From Myxococcus stipitatus (lineage in GTDB: Bacteria > Myxococcota > Myxococcia > Myxococcales > Myxococcaceae), in contig NZ_CP147913.1 of assembly GCF_037414475.1 (NCBI RefSeq), forward strand, positions 3,782,001 to 3,846,000: a DNA stretch of 64,000 nt, given 5' to 3'. The position numbers and the translations under genes are program-made. Position 1 is the first letter of the stretch. Each line of letters starts with the position of its first letter. The notes beneath the pieces were generated by a model, which worked only from the letters and a program-made list of their open reading frames with translations, did not search any database and was not told where the DNA came from. Below, piece after piece: positions 8,697 through 16,414 of this stretch.

Positions 8697-9866
8697 TCAG
8701 GACTCCAGGGCGAAGTCGAACCCGAGCAAGGTGCTGCCCGACTGCGCGAACCAGCCATCCGTGGCGGAGGCGTGCTGGGTGAGCACATGGATGTCGCGGA
8801 AGCGCCGTTGGAGGGATGAGCCATCGCGGACGGGGCTGGTGCCGCTGGCGCGATAGCAGGCCGTCACCACCTCGGCGGAGGTGTCCACGAGCCACGCGGT
8901 GGTGCTGAGAATCTCCGCCGCGAAGTCCATGGCGGAGTCCGGCGCTTCGATGCAGCGGGTCCAGAAGCGCCCGGACAGTTCTTGAAGCATGGCGCGCGCG
9001 GCGCGCAGGTCGGATTGGGCGCGGCCCAACCTGTGCTGGAATTGAGGGGACTCGCGAAGGGTGTGGCGCGCATACAGGCGCCGCTTGCCTGACTTCGCCA
9101 GGGCGACCACGTCGTCGAGGGCCGCCTGCGCGATGCCGACAGCCACCGAGCCGATGTGCAGGCTGATTTGGAGTGGAGGGGCGACGAAGTGGGGGCTGGG
9201 CAGGCAGGGCTTGGCCGCGGCGACATCAAAAGCATACACGTCTGGGACGAAGACGTCCTCGACGGAGATGTCGTGACTGCCGCTGCCTCGCATTCCAAGC
9301 ACCTGCCAGTTGTCGAGGATGCGCGCGGAGGAGGAGGGCACCAGCACCGTGCGCAGCGCGGGCTTGCCGTCCGAGCCCGTGACAGGTTTGCCATTTTCGT
9401 CCTTGAGGGCGCAGCTTCCGTAGAACCAGTCGCTGTGATGGCACCCCGTGGCGAAGTTCCATCGTCCCGTGACGCGGTAGCCGCCCGCCACCGTTCGAGC
9501 TTCGCCCTGCGTCGCCATGGCGCCCGCGGCGATGACGTCCGGGCTGGCCGCGTGGATGGCATCGAACTCCGAGCGAGGCAACACGGCGAACAGATGGGGG
9601 CTGCCCACGCCAATCATGGTCGTCCAGCCGAGGGAGCCGTCGATACGCCCCAGCTCCTCCAGCACCTCCAACCCTTCCAGGAGCGGCAGGTCCAGGCCCC
9701 CATGGCTGCGCGGCACGAACATCCGGAACACGCCCGCTGATTTGAGTTGGGCAATCACATCTGCGGGAATTCTCCGTGCCTGTTCAATTTCCGCGCCCCG
9801 CGCGGAGAGAGATGGCGCGAGCTCACGTACCGCCTGGAGGACCGCGGACCGACTGTTCGTCTTCAC
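8697..9866 (-). CDS. Acyl-CoA dehydrogenase-fold flavin-dependent monooxygenase-like protein
   Basis: This 389-residue protein is read from the GTG at 9866, which has GGGAG six bases upstream. An upstream extension to 9935 is Arg/Pro-rich and unlikely to be translated. The fold is that of acyl-CoA dehydrogenase/HsaA-HpaB-type flavin enzymes: N-terminal helical domain, the 'FVPRSHGGLDLPLLEGLEVL' motif, a middle beta domain ('GGYRVTGRWNFATGCHHSDW') and a C-terminal helical domain ending in a 'YRASGTS...RFRDIHVLTQHAS' region. The missing acyl-CoA dehydrogenase catalytic Glu context and the 'GTS...R..RD.....H' pattern favour the two-component monooxygenase or sulfur-oxidising branch. The partner flavin reductase is not in the window. 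It is a single gene, transcribed away from the toxin island. Confidence 0.75.
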   Translation of the reverse strand: MKTNSRSAVLQAVRELAPSLSARGAEIEQARRIPADVIAQLKSAGVFRMFVPRSHGGLDLPLLEGLEVLEELGRIDGSLGWTTMIGVGSPHLFAVLPRSEFDAIHAASPDVIAAGAMATQGEARTVAGGYRVTGRWNFATGCHHSDWFYGSCALKDENGKPVTGSDGKPALRTVLVPSSSARILDNWQVLGMRGSGSHDISVEDVFVPDVYAFDVAAAKPCLPSPHFVAPPLQISLHIGSVAVGIAQAALDDVVALAKSGKRRLYARHTLRESPQFQHRLGRAQSDLRAARAMLQELSGRFWTRCIEAPDSAMDFAAEILSTTAWLVDTSAEVVTACYRASGTSPVRDGSSLQRRFRDIHVLTQHASATDGWFAQSGSTLLGFDFALES

Positions 9867-10262
9867 GTGCGACTCCCGGGAACGAGGGACACAATGCCTT
9901 CCACGCGGCACTCGCGGGGGACACCTCACACCCAACGCGGGCCCGTGACACGTGAATCCTTATCACAAACAGCACCAACACGTAATCCAGACACTCCCTG
10001 ATGGCAGAGCGCTACACGCCGAGGGACGCGTCCACCGGACGTACATCTCCCACATCCACACGGCCGGATTCGAATGTTCCCCACGCAGCGTTCGTCCTTC
10101 GTGCCAGGATTTCTTGAACCCCCTCTGCGGATGGATTCCCCTCGTGAGGTGGACGTGAAGAAGCAGCAGAAGCAGAAGCAGGACAGGGCGGAGCGCAGTC
10201 GGTTCTGGGCAAAGAGCTTGAACGGATTACCCGCCGCTCACACAACGAAACCCGCAGCTTCC
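9867..10262. other. Non-coding gap at the edge of the toxin island
   Basis: About 396 bp separate the flavoprotein start from the last DUF4240 gene. No reading frame with convincing coding character is seen. The composition becomes visibly more A/T-rich towards 10 kb. The stretch presumably holds the promoter of the flavoprotein gene and the 3' end of the island transcript. Confidence 0.4.
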
Positions 10263-10649
10263 TCAGAAGAAATCGAGGTCTTTTCCAAACTTCTCATCGA
10301 AGACCTCGATGGTCACATGGTGCATGAGTGCGGGATCGTCAACACTCACATGCCGCGGAATCCTTTCAGGTCGCATGAGAATGCTCTCGTAGAAATCTCG
10401 ACCTTGAGCAACCGACCAGTACGCAATGTCCATCAACCCATCCTCCGAAACCTCCGGTCCCACCATCACATCAAACGGCTCTCCTCGGAGCACAGAGGCC
10501 GTCCGAACAAACTCTTCGTGAAACCGAGCAACTTCCGCCTCACTCATCTCCCAGAGAATCCGCCTCAACTCATTCGCCTGACCATTGGCGCGCCGAATGA
10601 TCTCCCAGAACATCTCTGAGACTTCTTCACCGAGCACCACATCCGCCAT
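10263..10649 (-). CDS. DUF4240 protein, copy 1 (putative orphan immunity)
   Basis: This 128-residue protein starts at the ATG at 10649, which is preceded by a near-perfect Shine-Dalgarno (GGAGGTGA). It matches DUF4240 (PF14024-type, from memory): 'FWEIIRRANGQ' at the N-terminus, 'WEMSEAEVARFHEEF', 'SEDGLMDIAYWSVAQGRDF' and a terminal '-FGKDLDFF'. Four other intact copies and one broken copy lie in the next 6 kb, all on the minus strand with the same signatures. Here no toxin gene precedes it. Upstream lie a repeat shared with copy 2 and an IS701 fragment, so the partner toxin has been lost. Immunity function is inferred from copies 4 and 5, each directly downstream of an RHS tip. Confidence 0.75.
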   Translation of the reverse strand: MADVVLGEEVSEMFWEIIRRANGQANELRRILWEMSEAEVARFHEEFVRTASVLRGEPFDVMVGPEVSEDGLMDIAYWSVAQGRDFYESILMRPERIPRHVSVDDPALMHHVTIEVFDEKFGKDLDFF

Positions 10650-10814
10650 CTGCTCACCTCCTCCTTCTCGGCGCACGTCGCTCCAACCCAACAGCTCCCC
10701 ATCTTAGTTTCGTGACACGGCCGCACTTGGTGCCGTGCCCGTCGCAGCACCAAGGGATGCACGGCGAGCTGTCCCACACGCTTTCAACCTCCGTCGGAAA
10801 CCGTTGCAGCGAGG
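10650..10814. repeat. Duplicated block, copy A (pairs with 12664-12827)
   Basis: About 165 bp upstream of DUF4240 copy 1 is largely identical to the block upstream of DUF4240 copy 2. It includes a run of over 40 identical bases around 10777-10814. It contains the last codons and stop (10784-10786) of the EF-Tu-domain-like gene that is intact in the other copy. Homology stops abruptly at 10814/10815, where an IS701 fragment begins. This shows that the [EF-Tu-like gene + DUF4240] cassette was duplicated and then disrupted here. Confidence 0.7.
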
Positions 10815-10997
10815 GGATGGCTGCTCCACCAGTCGCCCCGCCATCGGCTCGATGCTCTTGCGCTCGCCTTCGAGCAGGAGTCCTTTGACGTACCAGTCCA
10901 TGGCTCGGCGCCGCTCCACACGGCCCAGGCCTGAGAACATCGACTCGAGGAAGCTCGCCAGATCTCCCTCCAGTCGCTTCAGCTGCATCGGAGTCAT
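10815..10997 (-). pseudogene. IS701-family transposase, N-terminal fragment
   Basis: About 60 codons from the ATG at 10997 encode 'MTPMQLKRLEGDLASFLESM' followed by '...ERKSIEPMAGRLVE', the recognisable N-terminus of IS701-family (DDE) transposases, which are normally about 400 residues. The frame then runs at 10814 into the tail of the duplicated EF-Tu-like gene. The catalytic DDE core and both IS ends are missing. It is a dead remnant that marks a rearrangement inside the toxin island. Confidence 0.65.
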
Positions 10998-11113
10998 ACC
11001 TGGGGAACAGTCCGCCCTCCCTCACGCATTCTTGAAGTGACCAAGTCGAACTAGGCGGGGCGAGCTGAGTTCCGCTTGGAACTTCGCCAATCGCAAGCCC
11101 AAGGACTTGGCAT

Positions 11114-11608
11114 CTACTTCTTCTCACCCAAACGTTCGAGAAAATCCTCACCGACCTCCCGAACATCTGGATCACCATGGGAGGAGGCCGCTCTTGCAAT
11201 CCGAAGTGTCAGGGCTTGGTCAAGCTCTACACACAGTTCAAGAATTCGCCGCCATTCATCATACCCACCGGAATCGAGAATCGGCGGAGCATCCTTCTGC
11301 AAGCGTTCGAGCACCCATTCTCTCGGGATCATAAGAATCGCCTTCCTGAATGCGCCCACTGCGCCATGACCGAAGCTCGCATAGTGCAGGAGGGTCGGGA
11401 ATAGCTCCTGAAGTTCGGGGACTGGAAGAGATTCGAGCATCCGAACAGCAGCCGGGTCCATGCCCTGGCGCAGTGCAAGTCGAATCAATCCCACTCGATT
11501 TACACCAGGAGACAAGAAAGCCTGACCTGCCTTGCCGAAGCTCGAATATGCCTCCACAAGTTGCTCCCATACCTTCCTGTCGGCCTCATCCAAATCATCG
11601 CTTATCAT
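11114..11608 (-). CDS. Helical repeat protein, putative immunity to the 11605-11880 toxin tip
   Basis: This 164-residue protein has no signal peptide and no family I can name. It looks all-helical (HEAT/ARM-like), with 'VGLIRLALRQGMDPAAVRML' and 'LLHYASFGHGAVGAFRKAIL' as repeated amphipathic units. The ATG at 11608 forms an ATGA overlap with the stop of the preceding toxin tip, and an alternative ATG lies at 11629. This overlap is typical of toxin-immunity pairs and is the main reason for the immunity call. Downstream is the IS701 fragment. It is unrelated in sequence to DUF4240. Confidence 0.55.
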   Translation of the reverse strand: MISDDLDEADRKVWEQLVEAYSSFGKAGQAFLSPGVNRVGLIRLALRQGMDPAAVRMLESLPVPELQELFPTLLHYASFGHGAVGAFRKAILMIPREWVLERLQKDAPPILDSGGYDEWRRILELCVELDQALTLRIARAASSHGDPDVREVGEDFLERLGEKK

Positions 11609-11880
11609 TTCTTTCCAGCCTTCTGCCATGGCAATTCCGAGAACAGCTTGGTGAAATCATCCAGGAGCATGTCTTCAGTTGGATAGAGCGTGTGATGAGT
11701 CGCAGGGTGGGAGCTATCTGGGCGAACATCAACGCCGTCTGCCTTTACTCCCAGTCCCTTGGAAAGGAAGGTTCCCTCTGGCAGGCAATGGTAGTTCCCC
11801 GTCAGGGGTGCCTGTGCCGGATCTGCAAATGTGGATGCCCCCTTAGGAAAGTCCTGGGCGTTCTGTGCGGGTATGACTGG
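11605..11880 (-). pseudogene. Displaced RHS toxin tip, C-terminal ~90 residues
   Basis: In one minus-strand frame this reads from 'VIPAQNAQDFPKGAS' through 'NYHCLPEGTFLSKGLGVKAD' and 'HHTLYPTEDMLLDDF' to a terminal 'LPWQKAGKK' and stop at 11607-11605. The sequence has the look of a compact toxin C-terminus of the kind found on other RHS proteins, but I do not assign a family. It is joined to an RHS fragment (11876-12033) in a different frame, so it cannot be made as a fusion. No independent start is evident. It overlaps its putative immunity gene by ATGA. Interpretation: a tip displaced by recombination and left as an out-of-frame orphan. Confidence 0.55.
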
Positions 11881-12033
11881 AGCCGCAGTCGACCCGCTTC
11901 GCGTTGATAGCTCAGCTGGAGCAGCCGCCCGCTCGACTCATCATGGACTCGAGTGAGCGCCCCATCCAATGAGGCATCCCCATAGCGGAGCGACATCTTG
12001 TGCCCGGTGGGAACAACGACAGACGTCAGCCGA
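11876..12033 (-). pseudogene. RHS fragment copied from the main RHS gene
   Basis: About 158 bp encodes 'PTGHKMSLRYGDASLDGAL' plus 'DESSGRLLQLSYQREAGRL', almost identical in DNA to 22676-22830 of the full-length RHS gene (residues near 990-1035, just after DUF6531). It is far from the usual tip junction at the RHS core end, so joining it to a toxin tip at 11876-11880 needed an illegitimate or homology-driven event. The fragment ends at about 12033, where homology stops. The remaining sequence to 12276 has no recognisable gene. Confidence 0.7.
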
Positions 12034-12276
12034 GGCGACATCTTCCCTGACACAGCGGGAGGACGTCGCCCATCTCGAGACCCTGATGAGCTGATTGGGG
12101 CACGTGGCCCGTCGCCCCTCATGCGCGTTGTTCCGGAGCAAAGGCAGGGTGGCGCGAACGGCGGAGCCGCCGAGCCCGGACCTCGCCGCAAAAGGCGGCT
12201 TTCACACATCCGCCCTCTTCATGAATCTCCCAAGTTACCACTGATGTAGCTCTGGAGTCTTGCTCGAGACTGGTCT

Positions 12277-12663
12277 TCAGAAAAAATCAAACATCTTTCC
12301 AAATTTCTCCCAAAACACCTCGCTTGTCACGTGATGCATAATCGAAGGGTCAGTCTCATTCACTTCTCGTGGAATCGTCTCCGGATGCCTGAGAATCTCT
12401 TCAAAGAAATCTCGGCCTTGAGCAACTACCCAGTACGCAATATCCCTCAAGCCAGCCTCGGAAACATCCTCACCCATCATCCTATCAAATGGCTCCCCCT
12501 GCAGCACCGACGTGATTCTCACAAACTCTTCATGAAACCGAGCAATCTCTGCTTCATCCATCTCCCAGAGAATCCGTTCCAACCCACTCGCCTGACCGTT
12601 CGCACGATGGATGATCTCCCAGAACAATTCTGAGACCTCTTCACCAAGCACCACGTCCGCCAT
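12277..12663 (-). CDS. DUF4240 protein, copy 2 (putative orphan immunity)
   Basis: This 128-residue DUF4240 protein has the signatures 'FWEIIHRANGQ', 'WEMDEAEIARFHEEF', 'IAYWVVAQGRDFFEEIL' and terminal 'FGKMFDFF'. It is closest to copy 3 in the central segment ('RITSVLQGEPFDRMMG'). The ATG at 12663 has GGAGGTGAG upstream. It lies 133 bp after the EF-Tu-domain-like gene on the same strand. No toxin gene is directly upstream, so its partner is lost or it provides protection against sibling strains' toxins. Confidence 0.75.
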   Translation of the reverse strand: MADVVLGEEVSELFWEIIHRANGQASGLERILWEMDEAEIARFHEEFVRITSVLQGEPFDRMMGEDVSEAGLRDIAYWVVAQGRDFFEEILRHPETIPREVNETDPSIMHHVTSEVFWEKFGKMFDFF

Positions 12664-12827
12664 CTACTCACCTCCTCCTTCCCGGATACATCGCTCCAGC
12701 CCAACAGCTCCCCATCTTCGTTTCGCGATGCAGCCTCACTTCGTGCTGTGCTCGTCACAGCCCCAAGAGATGCACGGCGAACTGTCCCACACGCTTTCAA
12801 CCTCCGTCGGAAACCGTTGCAGCGAGG
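12664..12827. repeat. Duplicated block, copy B (pairs with 10650-10814)
   Basis: This block spans from DUF4240 copy 2 into the 3' end of the intact EF-Tu-domain-like gene (stop at 12797-12799). The match to 10650-10814 includes a long identical run around the stop codon. Comparison with the other copy shows that this is the ancestral arrangement and the other one is interrupted. Confidence 0.7.
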
Positions 12828-13135
12828 ACATCCCCCTCCGCAAGGCTGCGCGCGTCCTCACCCGTCATCACCAACTCCGCGGTCATCCCTGCCTCCAGTT
12901 CATCGAAAGCGTGGCCATAGGCATGGATGGACTCCACACGAAACGACACGGCATGGTCGCCTGTTCGCATAGAGGGTCCATAGCCTTCGGCCCCCTTCGT
13001 TGGAACAAGGCGGAACGCAACCGAGAACCTGTCGCCAACTCGAAGGGGGCCGGAATGAATTCGCCCTCTGACGAGCGTTCTTCCCTCCGCACGAGAGGTC
13101 CCCGCCACACCGAATTCGATGGTCCTGCTGCTCAT
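12797..13135 (-). CDS. EF-Tu domain-2-like beta-barrel protein
   Basis: This 112-residue protein begins at ATG 13135 with AGGTGA upstream. A longer start at 13210 overlaps the stop of DUF4240 copy 3 as TGATG and would add 25 residues. The sequence follows the translation-factor domain-2 pattern: 'RTLVRGRIHSGPLRVGDRF' resembles 'GTVVTGRVESGxxxVGD', then 'FRVESIHAYGHAFDELEAGM' and 'ARSLAEGDVLA' resemble the second half of the barrel. There is no GTPase domain. It sits between two DUF4240 genes. A role as an EF-Tu mimic or decoy in immunity is speculative, as several contact-dependent toxins use or modify EF-Tu. A truncated duplicate of its 3' end is at 10784-10814. Confidence 0.6.
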   Translation of the reverse strand: MSSRTIEFGVAGTSRAEGRTLVRGRIHSGPLRVGDRFSVAFRLVPTKGAEGYGPSMRTGDHAVSFRVESIHAYGHAFDELEAGMTAELVMTGEDARSLAEGDVLAATVSDGG

Positions 13136-13209
13136 GGCATCTTCACCTGGGGCACGGCCTCTCTGATGAATCTCTGCCCGAAGCTCCGGCCCCAGGAGCA
13201 AACCACTCA

Positions 13210-13605
13210 TCAGTAAAAATCGAGCTCCTTACCAAACTTCTCTTCCATGACATCTCCGGCCACCCCGCCCATCCGCAGCACGGGGTCTCCATCTCTCACC
13301 TCCCGCGGAATCCTTTCTGGGTGGCGGAGAATATCTTCGTAGAATTCTCGTCCCTGGGCAACCACCCAGTACGCAATGTCCATCAATCCATCCTCAGAAA
13401 CGTCCCCACCCATCATTCTATCAAATGGCTCTCCCTGCAGCACCGACGTGATTCTCACAAACTCTTCATGAAACCGAGCAATCTCTGCTTCATCCATCTC
13501 CCAGAGAATCCGTTCCAACTCATTCGGCTGACCGCTCGCACGGTGGATGACCTCCCAGAACTGCGCTGAAACCACTTCGCCAAGCTCCACGTTCGCCATG
13601 GCCAT
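13210..13605 (-). CDS. DUF4240 protein, copy 3 (putative orphan immunity)
   Basis: This 131-residue DUF4240 protein has ATG 13605 preceded by GGGAGG at good spacing. It carries 'FWEVIHRASGQ', 'WEMDEAEIARFHEEF', 'IAYWVVAQGREFYEDIL' and terminal 'FGKELDFY'. It differs from the others by an insertion near the C-terminus ('DPVLRMGGVAGDVMEEKFG'). Its stop touches a possible start of the EF-Tu-like gene (TGATG at 13212-13208), which suggests translational coupling of the two. No toxin precedes it, and the next element upstream is a DUF4240 pseudogene. Confidence 0.75.
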   Translation of the reverse strand: MAMANVELGEVVSAQFWEVIHRASGQPNELERILWEMDEAEIARFHEEFVRITSVLQGEPFDRMMGGDVSEDGLMDIAYWVVAQGREFYEDILRHPERIPREVRDGDPVLRMGGVAGDVMEEKFGKELDFY

Positions 13606-13705
13606 ATCTTGCCTCCCGGGGCGAACACCAATCAGTCCCTCCCCAGAACTCCTCGCAGCCCCCGCCCACCTTCAGTCCCTCTCACCACGCCACTTGCCGG
13701 ACGGT

Positions 13706-13827
13706 TACGCAACGTCCGCTTCGGACACCTCCCAAAGCCCCCTCAGCACGCGTGCCTGTCCGTTTGCGCACTCAATCATCTCTCAGAGTTGCGCTGAAAC
13801 CTCTTCACCAAGAATCTTGGTCGCCAT
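13706..13827 (-). pseudogene. DUF4240 pseudogene (sixth copy), 5' fragment
   Basis: Reading from the ATG complement at 13827 gives 'MATKILGEEVSAQL', a stop where all other copies have the Trp of 'FWE', then 'EMIECANGQARVLRGLWEVS' and 'EADVA' before another stop. The match to the first 40 residues of the family is clear even though the frame is interrupted twice. Homology is lost after 13706. This decayed copy shows turnover of immunity genes. The next 280 bp to 14107 hold no recognisable gene. Confidence 0.65.
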
Positions 13828-14107
13828 GTTCTTGCGCAATCCCTTCTTGATTCGACTCCACTAGTGCGGACCTAAGCCCACCGGCAACAAGCATGCATCA
13901 AACATCCGTGGGTCGGGCGCGCGCACAGTCTGTGACCAACAAGTCATACTTCACCGCATCCGACCCCACCCCTTACCGCACAATCACCCTTCCGTATAAC
14001 AGGACACTCAGCCACCCATGAATCACCCTAGGGGCCATGAAACCCCCATCAAGCCTCCACTCGCACGACAAACCCAATAATCACTATCAATCCCAGCAGG
14101 CGCCACC

Positions 14108-14497
14108 TCAAAAGAAATCAAGCTCCTTGCCAAACCTCTCCCTGAAAACCTTGCCAATCACTTGATACATAATGAGCGCAGGATCTCCTGCCCTCACGTA
14201 TCGAAGAATTCTTTCTGGGCGCTCCAGAATACTCTCGTAGTACTCCCGACCTTGAGCAACTGACCAATTTGAAATATCCATCAACCCATCTTCAGAAACT
14301 TCGGCTCCCAGCATCACATCAAATGGTTCACCCCTGAGCACAGACGCAGTCCTGACGTATTCCTCATTAAATTGAGCGATTTCCGCTTCAGTCATCTCCC
14401 AGAGAATCCGCCTCAATTCGCTCGCTTGACCGTTTGCACGATGCACAATCTCCCAGAACTGCTCCGAAACATCCTCGCCCGAGACCACACGCGTCAT
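14108..14497 (-). CDS. DUF4240 protein, copy 4 (putative immunity to the 14507 tip)
   Basis: This 129-residue DUF4240 protein starts 9 bp after the stop of a displaced RHS/GIY-YIG tip, with AAGGTGA overlapping that gap as ribosome binding site. It has 'FWEIVHRANGQ', 'WEMTEAEIAQFNEEY', 'ISNWSVAQGREYYESIL' and terminal 'FGKELDFF'. Spacing and order match copy 5 and the full-length RHS toxin exactly, so it is the most likely antidote for this diverged tip. It may still protect although its toxin is now on a broken gene. Confidence 0.78.
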   Translation of the reverse strand: MTRVVSGEDVSEQFWEIVHRANGQASELRRILWEMTEAEIAQFNEEYVRTASVLRGEPFDVMLGAEVSEDGLMDISNWSVAQGREYYESILERPERILRYVRAGDPALIMYQVIGKVFRERFGKELDFF

Positions 14498-14506
14498 CTG
14501 TTCACC

Positions 14507-15516
14507 TTACTCTTTCTTGGTATACGAGTCTCCATTCCAATGGAACCCCTTCTTCGCCGTAGAAGACTGATAGACTCCCGGTACACCCGGTCCAGGTCGG
14601 CCTAGTCTGCTATTGGTATTGTCCCACGGTAGCAAGTGCCCTTGAGACTCGAGGTGCCGCCGCACATCGCCTTCGAGTGATTCAATTGTGCGCTCTGAAC
14701 TCATTGGGACGGCCCAAGCATCCAGTTCAAGTTCACGCCCCGTGCGGCGACCAGCACGAGCATAAGGTTGAAATCGCGAGTCGAATGCAGAAACTTCCGT
14801 CTTGCCAACCTTGAGAATCTCGCCGCTGCGGGCATCGCGGAGCACGTAGACAATCCCTTCCTGCCCAGAAAGCCATTCCGTTTCGTACCATTTCCCCGAA
14901 AGCGACAGAGTCTTCTGTTCCCCCGACAGAACAATGTCCTTCGTCGCTTCTCGACCCTTCCGGGCACTAACCTTCTCCCCGACCTCGTCGAGGTTCTTCA
15001 GTGCTCCCGTAGCGACCGCCGCAGCCTGCGCAGCCGCCTGATATCCCTCCCGAAGCGCAGGCCCTGCAATCTCCTGCGCACGCGCATCCGTCTCCGCACC
15101 GAGCCTCGCATAGAGCCCCTCTTCCGGATGAGCCCGTGCCCGCAGCGAGTATGGGGACATCGACGCCGCGACATCACCAGCAAAGCGGTCGTGCGCCGCC
15201 CTGACGTCCTCCCCGGCCTCGACGACGACCTCCTCCACCTCACGGACCCCAGGCACCTTGCGCACCACAGCCCCCACCCACTCAGAAGCAGAGGAGTAGG
15301 CCCGCCCCACTGTTGATGCCACGCGGTCGGCGAGGCCCGGCCCCGCTTGCACCCCGCATCCACGCCGTCCGCGCAGAACCCCGTCGCTTCAAAGAAACGC
15401 AGCGGGTTGACGTGCGCATACACATACCGATGCAGACTCGGAGCATCGTCAAGGTTCCCCTCGAAGCTGTCCCGGCTGATGAACCGCCCCAGCTCACTGT
15501 CGTAGTACCGCGCCCT
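14507..15516 (-). pseudogene. Orphan RHS C-terminus with diverged GIY-YIG-like tip
   Basis: The 5' part (about 15360-15516) encodes the end of the RHS core ('ARYYDSELGRFISRDSFEGN' to 'NPLRFFEATG'). The 3' part (14507-15352) encodes 281 residues of linker and tip. Between them the frame is broken: 160 bp present in the full-length gene (17262-17428) are missing, with the direct repeat GCTTGCA at the junction (15345-15351). Linker DNA is nearly identical to the main gene up to 'WLSGQ', after which the tips diverge (about two-thirds identical by eye). The tip keeps 'VYVLRDARSGEILKVGKT', 'IESLEGDVRRHLE' and 'PWDNTNSRLGRPGPG'. It has no signal peptide and no good start, so it is a silent tip cassette rather than an active toxin. 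Confidence 0.75.
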
Positions 15517-15521
15517 GAGGG

Positions 15522-15836
15522 CTACGCGGTCTTGCCTCCCATGGGGAAGTAGCGCGTCGCGCCCCGCGCGCCCGCGCTGCGCACCCGGCCCTCGTGCTTC
15601 AGCCGCATCATCGGCCGATGAAGCGCCCGTGGCTTTTCTCCAACGCGCGCGGCGATGACCGTCATCGTCTCGCCCGGACACACCAGCACCGCATCGAGCA
15701 GCCACTTCGCGAGGTTGGCGACGGCACCCGAAGAGCGTCGGATTCTCGTCCCCCGCTGCATCGCCACGGAGGGCGCGGGAGCCAACACTGAGAACGCGCG
15801 CTCCATCGCCGCCCTCACCAGCCTTTGCTGCTCCAC
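15522..15836 (-). pseudogene. Fragment of a small HTH protein
   Basis: The frame encodes 'VIAARVGEKPRALHRPMMRL' and 'GRVRSAGARGATRYFP', a winged-helix-like DNA-binding segment resembling short myxobacterial regulators of about 130 residues. The frame continues upstream of 15836 without a usable ATG until a stop, so the N-terminus is missing or recombined. Its stop lies at the exact edge of the orphan RHS segment. It is probably a bystander gene cut by the insertion of the RHS cassette. Confidence 0.4.
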
Positions 15837-16027
15837 CAGGTGCTCGTGGACCCGTCGTTCAATCTTTGATTCCAGCGTCGCAGGCGTTTACCTGTGCATC
15901 CGCCACGGGTTGCACACTGCGACGACAGCCTCAACTCCACCCCCGAACGATTACGTTGCGCCCATCATCATGACCCTCTCCGTTCTCCACCGGTGCGGTT
16001 CCCATGAGCCCTGCGCGAACCAGGCCC

Positions 16028-16414
16028 TCAGAAAAAGTCGAGCCTCTTCCCAAACTTCTCCCTAAACACCACACTCGTCACGTGATTCATAATCGCAGGA
16101 TCATTTTCATCCACTTCCTGCGGCATCTTCTCTGGATGCTTGAGAATGTCTTCATAGAAATCTCGACCCTGGGCAACCACCCAGTACGCAATATCCATCA
16201 ATCCATCCTCTGAAACATCCTCCCCCATCAACCCATCAAACGGCTCGCCCTGAAGTACCGAGGCAGTCCTGACGAACTCCTCATGAAATAAGGCAATCTC
16301 CGCTTCAGTCATCGCCCAGAGGATCCGCTTCAACTCGCCTGCTTCTCCGTTCGCACCTCGAATAATCTCCCAAAACCGATCCGAAACCACCTCACCGAGT
16401 TCCACACTCGCCAT
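16028..16414 (-). CDS. DUF4240 protein, copy 5 (putative cognate immunity of the RHS toxin)
   Basis: This 128-residue DUF4240 protein begins 9 bp after the stop of the 3121-residue RHS gene, with AGGATA before the ATG at 16414. Signatures are 'FWEIIRGANGEAGELKRIL', 'WAMTEAEIALFHEEF', 'IAYWVVAQGRDFYEDIL' and terminal 'FGKRLDFF'. It is cytoplasmic (no signal), rich in acidic residues, and in the standard position for an immunity gene of a polymorphic toxin. DUF4240 has no established biochemical function that I can cite, so the immunity call is inference from position, repeated by copy 4 behind the second tip. Confidence 0.8.
   Translation of the reverse strand: MASVELGEVVSDRFWEIIRGANGEAGELKRILWAMTEAEIALFHEEFVRTASVLQGEPFDGLMGEDVSEDGLMDIAYWVVAQGRDFYEDILKHPEKMPQEVDENDPAIMNHVTSVVFREKFGKRLDFF

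Noticed and set aside
10012-10245. Short minus-strand frame upstream of the flavoprotein gene
   Set aside because: There is no ribosome site, no motif and a translation rich in Arg/Ser/Pro. It is treated as non-coding.
10074-10619. Plus-strand frame opposite DUF4240 copy 1
   Set aside because: Equivalent plus-strand frames occur opposite the other DUF4240 copies because of shared codons. The minus-strand genes have strong ribosome sites and family motifs.
12183-12203. Small hairpin GCCGC-AAAAG-GCGGC followed by TTT
   Set aside because: A five-base stem is too short to call a terminator, and no gene on the plus strand ends here.
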